Of a stretch of 64,000 bases of DNA, positions 9,932 through 16,342 are shown piece by piece. The stretch's first letter is position 1; each line of letters begins with the position of its first letter. Source of the DNA: Dermabacter sp. (lineage in GTDB: Bacteria > Actinomycetota > Actinomycetes > Actinomycetales > Dermabacteraceae); contig JAUNTX010000010.1 in NCBI GenBank assembly GCA_030538475.1, positions 26,179-90,178 of the forward strand, given 5' to 3'. Below the pieces are notes generated by a model. That model searched no databases, had not been told where the DNA came from, and worked only from the letters and a program-made list of their open reading frames with translations. The translations under genes and the position numbers were made by a program.

Positions 9932-9975
9932 CGGCGCCCGTTTGAGAGGGAACATTCAGTGGGAGGAGGGCCCGT

Positions 9976-11181
9976 TCATGAGCTCTTGGACCCAAACACG
10001 ATGTCGTCCCAGGACGGGATGGAGGAGCGGCCCTTCTTCGGCTTCTTCGGCTGCGCGACCTCTGCCTGGAATCCCGGCAGGGGAGTGAGCTCCGGCTCCC
10101 CCTGGTCCTCGGGGCCGCCGGGGGCAGGGGAGGATTCGGGCGCCTGCTCCTCGCGCTCGTCCTCCTCGTCGCGGTCCGTTTCCGGCGCACTCGCGTGGGG
10201 ATCGCGCGTAGGATCCAACTGCTCGTGCACCTCCCGGTCCCCGTCGTCGACGCCGGCCGCAGGGTCGTGCGCGAGGTCCTCTGGGCCCTCCACGTACTCG
10301 ACCTCTTCGGTGGGCAAGACGTCATTGCCCGCGGCGCCGCCGTGGCCCACGTGATGCTGCGGCTGTGCCTCCTGGGCCGCTTGCGAGAGCGAACGCCAGG
10401 GGCTCTGTTCGGGCGAGACCGGAATGCCGCGGCGGGCATTGAGTTCGTCGATCTGCGCCTCGCTCAGTGTGCCCTCGCTCGCCGCGGGGGCTGCGCCTGG
10501 GAGGTCGTGGTCGGCGCCGCGCTCGGCGCGAGGGGCGAGCGGGCGCTGCGCGGCCGCCTCCACATCGAAGACGTGCGAGCGCACCGACGTGAGGCGCGGA
10601 CGCCCCGGGGTCGTGGTGGAGGGCTCGTCGGCATCCGAGAGCCACCGGGCCTCGTCATCTTCCGCGCGCGCGACCCGCGAGGGGACATCGAGATGCCACG
10701 TAGCCGTGCGCGCGCGAGAGCCCGCGGAAAACTCCACCTGCAGCGTCCACGTGCCGTCGGCCCGGCGCCACGCGTCCCAGCGGGGCTCCGTATCCACGCC
10801 GCGGGCCGACAGGCGTGCCGTCACGAGATCGGCGAGGGTATCTTCCGAACCGCGCCCCGTGCGAAAGGTGAGCGCCTGGCGGGCCACGTGAGCGCGCTCC
10901 GCCCGCACGGGCGATTCGTAGCGGCGCACGTGCTCGATGCTCATGTTGGAATGCTCCGCAATCGACTCCGCCGAGGCCCCCGAGCGCAGCAGCGACTGGA
11001 TTTCCTTCGGGCTGAGCGAGCGATCCGTGTTCGAGCCGAGCAGGCCGAGGGCGGGAGAGTCCCGGCGCACGGCGGAGCGCAGCGCCTCGTCGATGCGCAC
11101 GGTGTAGCGTTCGCCGTCGGAATCCAGCAGCACGAGGTACTCGCTGTTGTCGTGGATGCCACCGAGCGTCAATTCACGCAT
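9976..11181 (-). CDS. sepH: Cell division protein SepH (DUF3071)
   Basis: Actinobacterial FtsZ-associated division protein. In Streptomyces the family stimulates FtsZ assembly through a helix-turn-helix domain. The N-terminal DUF3071 region (about 1-170) starts MRELTLGGIHDNSEYLVL and contains the helix-turn-helix segment around SPKEIQSLLRSGASAESIAE. The middle is a long acidic, Pro/Glu/Asp-rich low-complexity linker. The last residues hold the conserved tail KKGRSSIPSWDDIVFGSK. The 401-residue length fits the family. AGAAGGA precedes the ATG at good spacing. It is divergent from the DUF4193 gene across 277 nt. Confidence 0.9.
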   Translation of the reverse strand: MRELTLGGIHDNSEYLVLLDSDGERYTVRIDEALRSAVRRDSPALGLLGSNTDRSLSPKEIQSLLRSGASAESIAEHSNMSIEHVRRYESPVRAERAHVARQALTFRTGRGSEDTLADLVTARLSARGVDTEPRWDAWRRADGTWTLQVEFSAGSRARTATWHLDVPSRVARAEDDEARWLSDADEPSTTTPGRPRLTSVRSHVFDVEAAAQRPLAPRAERGADHDLPGAAPAASEGTLSEAQIDELNARRGIPVSPEQSPWRSLSQAAQEAQPQHHVGHGGAAGNDVLPTEEVEYVEGPEDLAHDPAAGVDDGDREVHEQLDPTRDPHASAPETDRDEEDEREEQAPESSPAPGGPEDQGEPELTPLPGFQAEVAQPKKPKKGRSSIPSWDDIVFGSKSS

Positions 11182-11223
11182 CGAAAATCCTTCTCTCGCC
11201 AGTCGAGGTCACACGGTTTTTTG

Positions 11224-11229
11224 ATCATA
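11224..11229 (-). promoter_or_regulatory. Candidate sepH -10 box (TATGAT)
   Basis: On the minus strand TATGAT lies about 40 nt before the sepH ATG, in an AT-rich patch (a run of A on the minus strand follows). It is one base from the TATAAT consensus. No clear -35 hexamer was seen at 16-19 nt. Confidence 0.45.
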
Positions 11230-11355
11230 CGGCGCTGACCAGAAGAAAGGCTGGTGACACACCCCGGAAGCGGCGGCCGGACGGTGTGCGGACCAGTGCC
11301 GCCGAGGCCGGGCAACGCTCCTCGCGGCCGCGCCTCACATCACAGTGCGGCCCGG

Positions 11356-11384
11356 TTGCGCGAAGGGCAACAACCTGCGAGAAT
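11356..11384 (+). promoter_or_regulatory. Candidate promoter of the DUF4193 gene (TTGCGC-17-GAGAAT)
   Basis: TTGCGC and GAGAAT are separated by 17 nt, giving a 5' leader of about 68 nt before the DUF4193 ATG. The remainder of the sepH/DUF4193 intergenic region holds nothing else I can recognise. Confidence 0.35.
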
Positions 11385-11458
11385 CTCGCCCCGTCACCGC
11401 ATTCATTTGTGGGGCCGCCCGGGCGGCGTCCCCACGTCACCGCAAGGATTAGTAGCTC

Positions 11459-11761
11459 ATGGCCACCGATTACGACGCGCCCTTTAAGAAAGACGACGAC
11501 GCCAGCGAGGAGTCGATCGAGGAACTCAAGGGACGTCACAACGACAATGCCTCCCCGGTCGTGGACGAGGACGAGGCCGATGCCGCAGAAGGTTTTGAAC
11601 TGCCCGGCGCGGACCTCTCCAACGAGGAACTCTCCGTCACTGTCCTGCCCCGTCAGGCCGACGAGTTCACGTGTGGCTCGTGCTTCCTCGTGAAGCACCG
11701 CAGCCAGATCGACCACACCGAAGGCAATCTCATCATCTGCAAGGAGTGCGCCGCCGCGTAA
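11459..11761 (+). CDS. DUF4193 family small acidic zinc-ribbon-like protein
   Basis: A 100-residue protein conserved across actinobacteria, usually beside sepH and dut. The first 65 residues are strongly acidic (DDDASEESIEELKG and following). The C-terminal third holds two CxxC pairs, TCGSCF and ICKECA, about 22 residues apart, consistent with one bound zinc. Function is unknown; the layout of an acidic tail plus zinc knuckle recalls small RNA-polymerase-binding proteins, but this is only a resemblance. The ATG follows an AAGGA. A strong hairpin terminator follows directly. Confidence 0.85.
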   Translation: MATDYDAPFKKDDDASEESIEELKGRHNDNASPVVDEDEADAAEGFELPGADLSNEELSVTVLPRQADEFTCGSCFLVKHRSQIDHTEGNLIICKECAAA

Positions 11762-11771
11762 GGCGCACGAT

Positions 11772-11803
11772 ATCAGGCCCGGAGGGAAACCTCCGGGCCT
11801 GAT
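11772..11803. terminator. Bidirectional hairpin terminator
   Basis: A perfect 14-bp stem (ATCAGGCCCGGAGG with its complement) closes on a GAAA tetraloop between two convergent genes. A T-run is weak on the plus side (TGATCTGTG), as is usual in high-GC actinobacteria. Confidence 0.85.
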
Positions 11804-11820
11804 CTGTGCTCCAGGCTCGC

Positions 11821-12330
11821 CTACTCGGAATCGGCGGTGGCCGTCGGCGCTGCCGTTCCCGCGGGCTCAGTGGTCGAGCCGGGGCCGACGGCCTGGACCG
11901 CGGCGAGCGCGAGGCTGAACTCCTCGGTGCGGCGCAGCGATAGCACCCACGCGGGCGTCGGATCTTCGGGATCCTTGACGGGCACCTCGACGCCCGTGCT
12001 GATCCAGCCGCGCACGAGCCGGAAGTCGAGCGGCCGAATGTCGGGACCCAGCACGTCGCGCATTTCGTCGGCGCTGAGCACTCTCGCTTCGCCGAGCAGG
12101 CGCGGGTCGATGTGCGCCTTCCCGGCCACCACGCGGGCCTCGCTCACCGACACGGTGGGCGCGCTCAGCCACAAAATGCCGGGGAAGATCACCGCGAGCA
12201 GCGCCCCCACCACCATCCCCACCTCGACGCTCACGGGGGTGAGGATCACGCCCATCATGGCGCCGAAGATGGCCGCGATGAGCGTGAGGAAGGGGCCGGG
12301 GTGCAGGCGTTCGTGAAACAGCGGACTCAT
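11821..12330 (-). CDS. DUF3093 family membrane protein
   Basis: A 169-residue protein of unknown function, conserved next to dut in actinobacteria. Two adjacent membrane segments lie at about residues 12-32 and 35-55 (LTLIAAIFGAMMGVI and VGMVVGALLAVIFPG). A soluble domain of about 100 residues follows, with VRGWISTGVEV and PAWVLSLRR. The tail is low-complexity, rich in Ala, Thr and Pro. The start ATG is followed by SPLFHERL. It is divergent from dut across 174 nt. Confidence 0.8.
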   Translation of the reverse strand: MSPLFHERLHPGPFLTLIAAIFGAMMGVILTPVSVEVGMVVGALLAVIFPGILWLSAPTVSVSEARVVAGKAHIDPRLLGEARVLSADEMRDVLGPDIRPLDFRLVRGWISTGVEVPVKDPEDPTPAWVLSLRRTEEFSLALAAVQAVGPGSTTEPAGTAAPTATADSE

Positions 12331-12461
12331 GTCGATATTGTGTCACGCTCTCACCGTGCTCCCACGTGCGCGAAAGGTGGCGAGTACCCTGGAGGGCGTG
12401 GCCGCGCGGACCAGCCGCGGCGGGCCGCTGAAGCCGGGTACGGACGGCAGGAAGCCCGTGC

Positions 12462-12495
12462 ACTGACGACATGAGGACACTGACGACATGAGGAC
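12462..12495 (+). repeat. Tandem 17-bp direct repeat in front of dut
   Basis: Two exact, adjacent copies of ACTGACGACATGAGGAC. Each copy carries an ATG and a GAGGA that sits 10 nt before the next start codon. Together they build two six-codon frames (ATG at 12471 and at 12488). The first ends in a TGA overlapping the second ATG, and the second ends in a TGA overlapping the dut GTG. Confidence 0.9.
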
Positions 12496-12504
12496 GAGCA
12501 CGAC

Positions 12505-13014
12505 GTGAGTACCGCGAGCAACCACCCCTTGAGCGATCACGGCCCCGAGCGGAGCACCGCGAGGTTGCCTCTCGCCGCGAGCGACGAGGCCCTCGTTCCC
12601 ACGCGCGCCCATGCGGATGATGCGGGCCTCGACCTGCGCAGCGCCATCGACGTGGAACTTGCTCCCGGCGAGCGCGCCCTCGTCCCCACGGGGGTGAGTA
12701 TCGCCCTTCCTCCCGGCACCGTCGGCCTCGTGTGCCCGCGCTCCGGCATGGCCGCGCGCCACGGCATCACCATCGTCAACGCCCCCGGCATCGTCGATGC
12801 CGGGTACCGAGGCGAACTGAAGGTGGCCCTCTTGAATACCGACACGAGTGAGGCGTTCACCGTCCGCCACGGCGACCGCATCGCCCAGCTCGTCATCGTG
12901 CCGATCCTCGTGCCCGAGGTGCACCGCGTCACCACGCTGGATGCGAGCGCGCGTGGCGAGCGCGGCTTCGGCTCGAGCGGCGGCTTCCACTCCAGCACCC
13001 CCGAGAAGAACTGA
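12505..13014 (+). CDS. dut: Deoxyuridine 5'-triphosphate nucleotidohydrolase (dUTPase)
   Basis: Hydrolyses dUTP to dUMP and pyrophosphate, keeping uracil out of DNA and feeding dTMP synthesis. The five trimeric-dUTPase motifs are present: ADDAGLDLRS, PRSGMAARHG, NAPGIVDAGYRGELKV with the catalytic Asp, RIAQLVI, and the P-loop-like GERGFGSSGG at the C terminus. About 25 N-terminal residues precede the core, so the 169-residue protein is slightly longer than many homologues. The GTG start has GAGGA 10 nt upstream, inside the second repeat copy, and overlaps the stop of a six-codon frame (GTGA). Confidence 0.95.
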   Translation: MSTASNHPLSDHGPERSTARLPLAASDEALVPTRAHADDAGLDLRSAIDVELAPGERALVPTGVSIALPPGTVGLVCPRSGMAARHGITIVNAPGIVDAGYRGELKVALLNTDTSEAFTVRHGDRIAQLVIVPILVPEVHRVTTLDASARGERGFGSSGGFHSSTPEKN

Positions 13015-13022
13015 AGGACCCC

Positions 13023-13721
13023 ATGGCACTGTTTCGTCGTCACCGACCCTCCGAGGCTGGGAGCGGGCCCGCACCGGCGGCAGCCGACGAGTCCCCGGAC
13101 AGCCCGGACACCCTCGCGGGCCCCTTCGACATTGCCGACGCGCCCGAGGTGCATCGCGCCGATTTCGGTGGCCTGCAGATCCCGCCCCGCGAGGGCATGG
13201 AGATCGCCCTCGAGGTGGATCAGGCCTCCCGCCGCATTTCCGGCCTCACCGTGACGTATCGGGATTCGGCGCTGCAGGTCAACGCGTTCGCCGCGCCCCG
13301 CTCCAGCTCCCTGTGGAGTGAGGTGCGCGGATCCCTGCGCGAGGCCATCGCGCAGCAGGGCGGCACCACGGAAACCCGCGACGGCAGCTTCGGCGACGAA
13401 CTGTATGCCCGCATCCCCGTGCAAACTCAGGGCTCCACGAAGCGCAGCTATCGCCCGCTGCGGTTCGTGGGCGTGGACGGGCCCCGGTGGCTGCTGCGGG
13501 TGGTCGTCTCCGGCGCCGCGCTCCAGCACTCGGACGTGCGCGAGGAGGTCGAAGAGATCATCCGCTCGATCGTGGTGGTACGGGGCAGCGCGCCCATGGC
13601 CCCGAAGGAAGTGATCGAGCTTCACGTCCCGGCTGACCGCGGCGGGCAGCAGTCCACGCCGCTCACACCCGAGGACATCGACCCGCTGGGCCACGGCCCG
13701 TCCATCGCGGAGATTCGCTAG
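13023..13721 (+). CDS. DUF3710 family protein
   Basis: A 232-residue soluble protein of unknown function, conserved downstream of dut in actinobacteria. A basic N terminus (MALFRRHR) and a low-complexity stretch precede the core from about residue 45 (HRADFGGLQIPPREGMEI). The core is beta-rich, with LQVNAFAAPRSSSLWSEVR and a later RFVGVDGPRWLLRVVVSG. No catalytic residues or membrane segments are recognised. AAGGA (CTGAAGGACCCC) provides the ribosome-binding site right after the dut stop. The following OB-fold gene starts three nt after the stop. Confidence 0.85.
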   Translation: MALFRRHRPSEAGSGPAPAAADESPDSPDTLAGPFDIADAPEVHRADFGGLQIPPREGMEIALEVDQASRRISGLTVTYRDSALQVNAFAAPRSSSLWSEVRGSLREAIAQQGGTTETRDGSFGDELYARIPVQTQGSTKRSYRPLRFVGVDGPRWLLRVVVSGAALQHSDVREEVEEIIRSIVVVRGSAPMAPKEVIELHVPADRGGQQSTPLTPEDIDPLGHGPSIAEIR

Positions 13722-13724
13722 CCC

Positions 13725-14087
13725 ATGCGCCTTCTTGAGAGACTGGCCGACGCTTTTCGGCCCGCCCCCGCCGCTCACGGCGATCACGATGCCTCGCGGG
13801 ACGTGGACCGGATCGGGGACATCAACTCGAGGCAAAAGGCGCGGATCACCGGAGTGGTGTCCTCGCTGGTGATCCATCCCGCGACCGAGCACGAGCAGGT
13901 GGAGATCTCCCTGAGCGACGGCACCGGCAGCCTGACGATCTTCTGGATGGGCCGCGATCACATCGATGGGATCGAACCGGGCGCGCGCGTGGAGGTCTCG
14001 GGCTTTGTGGCCATGCGCGGGGGGATGCGCGTCATGTATAACCCCCGCTACACGATTGACGGAACGAAAGACGACGACGAGCTGTGA
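13725..14087 (+). CDS. Small OB-fold nucleic-acid-binding protein
   Basis: A 120-residue protein dominated by one OB fold (about 30-115), with VDRIGDINSRQKARITGVV, VEISLSDGTGSLTIFWMG and ARVEVSGFVAMRGGMRVM. This resembles the wedge-type OB domain of RecG and similar proteins, so binding of single-stranded or branched DNA, or RNA, is likely, with no catalytic part. The gene is conserved between the DUF3710 and DUF3159 genes in actinobacteria. Its stop overlaps the next start (GTGA), a sign of co-translation. The acidic tail GTKDDDEL is unremarkable. Confidence 0.8.
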   Translation: MRLLERLADAFRPAPAAHGDHDASRDVDRIGDINSRQKARITGVVSSLVIHPATEHEQVEISLSDGTGSLTIFWMGRDHIDGIEPGARVEVSGFVAMRGGMRVMYNPRYTIDGTKDDDEL

Positions 14088-14806
14088 CACACGAGAACCA
14101 GGGCACCGACGCCCCACCCGCCGCGGGCATGAAGGCCGCCTTCAGCGGTGAGACCTACAGCGTCTATGACGCCGTGGGCGGGGTGCGCGGCATCGTCGAA
14201 TCGGTCGCGCCCACGCTCGTGTTCGTCGTGCTGTTCCTGCTGACGCGCGACACGATCCTCGCGGCGGGATCGGCCCTCGGCGTGGTGCTCGTGCTGCTCG
14301 CGGCCCGCCTTGTTCAGCGTCAGCAGGTGGCCCCGGCGATTGGTGGCGCGCTTGGCGTGGCCCTCAGCGCGGTTATCGCGATCATCAGCGGCGAGGGCAT
14401 CGATTTTTACGTGTTCGGGCTCATCACCAACCTCGTGTGGGCCATCGTCCTGCTTGCGAGCGTGATGGCCCGGCGCCCCCTCATTGGGTACGTCGCCGCC
14501 CAGGTGGATACCCGGGTGGCCGCCTGGCGACGCACGCGGGGCGCCTACCTCACGTATCGGCGGGCCACCCTCGTGTTCGCGGGGCTCTTCGTGGCCAAGG
14601 TTGCGGTCCAGGCGCCCCTGTATTTTCAGGGCGCGACGGACGCGCTCGGCGTTGCGAAGCTCGTCATGGGCCTGCCCGCCTTCGCGCTCGTGACCTTCGT
14701 CGTCTACCTCATGCACCGCGCCTACGTGCGCTCCCTTCCTGCCGAGGACGCCACCCTTGCTTCCGACGACGCCACCGAGCAGAACGGGGCACGCGGCGCG
14801 CGTTAG
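14084..14806 (+). CDS. DUF3159 family membrane protein
   Basis: A 240-residue integral membrane protein of unknown function. After a polar N terminus there are about six hydrophobic segments, including PTLVFVVLFLLT, GVVLVLLAARLV, AVIAIISGEGIDF, NLVWAIVLLASV, VFAGLFVAKVAVQ and PAFALVTFVVYLM. The conserved SGEGIDFYVFGLITN and RATLVFAGLF regions are typical of the family. It is translationally coupled to the OB-fold gene. Its last four bases overlap the stop of the convergent RCK gene (TTAG serves both stops). Confidence 0.82.
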   Translation: MTHENQGTDAPPAAGMKAAFSGETYSVYDAVGGVRGIVESVAPTLVFVVLFLLTRDTILAAGSALGVVLVLLAARLVQRQQVAPAIGGALGVALSAVIAIISGEGIDFYVFGLITNLVWAIVLLASVMARRPLIGYVAAQVDTRVAAWRRTRGAYLTYRRATLVFAGLFVAKVAVQAPLYFQGATDALGVAKLVMGLPAFALVTFVVYLMHRAYVRSLPAEDATLASDDATEQNGARGAR

Positions 14807-15513
14807 TCGTCGGCGAGGTCCGCTTCGCGCACCACCGGCAGGGCCGCCGTGGTTTCCTCGATCTCGTGCGGCACGACGATGCGCTGCAGAGGCGAGAGCG
14901 CGGAGTCGGGGGCCAGGAACAGCAGTTCGTCGCGGGCCTCCACCACATCGAGCGGGCGGGGCGCGAGCGGCGTGCCCTCGCGGATGATCGCGACGAGGAT
15001 CGCCTCGGGCGCCCACTTCATGCTTCCCATCGACCTGCCCACTACCGGGGAGGTTTCCGGCACTGTGATCTCGACGAGGTGGGTCGAGGACTTGGAGAAC
15101 GAGAACATCTTGACCACGGTGCCGACGCTCACGGCTTCCTCGACGAGCGCGGTCATGGTGCGGGGCGTGGAGACCGCCACATCGACGCCCCACGCGTCGT
15201 CAAACATCCACTCGTTGCGCGGGTGATTCACGCGCGCCACGGTGCGCGGTACCCCGAACTCGGTCTTCGCGAGCAGGGACACGACGAGGTTCACCTTGTC
15301 GTCGCCCGTGGCCGCGACCATGACGTCGGAGGCGGCGAGGTCTGCGGCCTCGAGCACGTCGAGTTCGGCGGCATCGCCCTGCACCCACGTGGCCTCCTCG
15401 AGCCCGGGGTAGGAGTCCTCGAGGTCGATGATGCTCACGCGGCGCCCCTTGTCGATGAGCTCGCGCGCGATACTGCGCCCGACGCTGCCCGCGCCCACGA
15501 TCACGATCTTCAT
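14803..15513 (-). CDS. TrkA/RCK-type potassium transport regulator (second of pair)
   Basis: Cytosolic regulator with an RCK Rossmann domain (MKIVIVGAGSVGRSIAREL with the GxGxxG nucleotide loop, then VSIIDLEDS) and a C-terminal TrkA-C domain (from about residue 140, TSPVVGRSM onward). At 236 residues it is a complete single-copy RCK protein resembling the CeoB/CeoC proteins of actinobacteria. The start was moved inward to MKIVIV, where the ATG overlaps the stop of the upstream partner (ATGA). A KimA-like permease gene lies divergently next to the pair, and no TrkH-type channel gene is in view. Confidence 0.88.
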   Translation of the reverse strand: MKIVIVGAGSVGRSIARELIDKGRRVSIIDLEDSYPGLEEATWVQGDAAELDVLEAADLAASDVMVAATGDDKVNLVVSLLAKTEFGVPRTVARVNHPRNEWMFDDAWGVDVAVSTPRTMTALVEEAVSVGTVVKMFSFSKSSTHLVEITVPETSPVVGRSMGSMKWAPEAILVAIIREGTPLAPRPLDVVEARDELLFLAPDSALSPLQRIVVPHEIEETTAALPVVREADLADD

Positions 15514-16178
15514 CGCTCGCCACCGTCCTTCGTGTGAATGAGCATGCTCGCCACTTCGCGCTCGCGCCTGGTCTCGAGCGCGAGGTGCACGAGGTCGTCG
15601 GCCTGAATCCGGTAGTGGGGGCCCGGAAGAACCCCTTCGCCGAACCGGGTCACGAAGGCCACACGCGAGCCGGTGCGGGTTTCCAGATCCGTGAGCGAGG
15701 TTCCCACCCACGAAGCATCGACATCGAAACTGACGATGGACACGTTGCCGGACACGTCCTGGAACTCGCGCTCGGACTGGCCGGGCAGGAGCCGCGCGAG
15801 CATCTGGTTCTTGGTCCAGCGCACCGTCGGCACGGTTGCGATCCCGAGGCGTTCGTAGACCTCGGCGCGCTTCGGATCGTAGATACGGGCCACGACGTTG
15901 CGGACCCCGTACAGCTGCCGGGCGGCGCGCGCGGCGATGATGTTGGAATTGTCGCCGCCAGCCACGGCGGCGAAGGCGACGGCCCGTTCAGTGTGCGCCT
16001 GCTCGAGGGCGCGGCGATCAAAGCCGATCCCGTGCACGCGCTCAATCGGGAGGTCATCTCGAAGAAGGCGGAAGGCTTTCGGGTCGCGGTCGATGATGGC
16101 CACGGAATGCCCCATGTCCGTCAGCCCGTGGGCGAGGGCGGCGCCCACGCGGCCGCAGCCCATGATGACGATGTGCAT
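15510..16178 (-). CDS. TrkA/RCK-type potassium transport regulator (first of pair)
   Basis: A 222-residue RCK protein: N-terminal nucleotide-binding Rossmann fold (MHIVIMGCGRVGAALAHGL, then VAIIDRDPKAF) and a TrkA-C domain near the C terminus (GPHYRIQADDLVHLAL). The start was set at MHIVIM, where GGAAGGGATCGC precedes the ATG; longer readings enter the intergenic region. It forms a two-gene unit with its downstream RCK partner and likely a hetero-oligomeric ring. It is divergent from the KimA-like permease, the probable transport partner. Confidence 0.88.
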   Translation of the reverse strand: MHIVIMGCGRVGAALAHGLTDMGHSVAIIDRDPKAFRLLRDDLPIERVHGIGFDRRALEQAHTERAVAFAAVAGGDNSNIIAARAARQLYGVRNVVARIYDPKRAEVYERLGIATVPTVRWTKNQMLARLLPGQSEREFQDVSGNVSIVSFDVDASWVGTSLTDLETRTGSRVAFVTRFGEGVLPGPHYRIQADDLVHLALETRREREVASMLIHTKDGGER

Positions 16179-16329
16179 GCGATCCCTTCCCTCGTCAAGG
16201 CCCCGGGGTTCTGGGGCCACCCACTAGCGTAGCCCCGCGCGTCGGCCCCCGGCCCCGCGAAGACTCCCGCGCCGACGGCTGCCCGCCCCACCCCGCCGTG
16301 CCCGGGGTGCGGGAGCAGGCCCGGCGGAG

Positions 16330-16342
16330 TAGTGTTCGATGC
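16330..16342 (+). promoter_or_regulatory. Candidate -10 box (TAGTGT) seven bases before a GTG start
   Basis: TAGTGT, seven bases, then the GTG of the permease gene. A start site at that G would give a leaderless transcript and leaves no room for a riboswitch leader. Confidence 0.4.
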
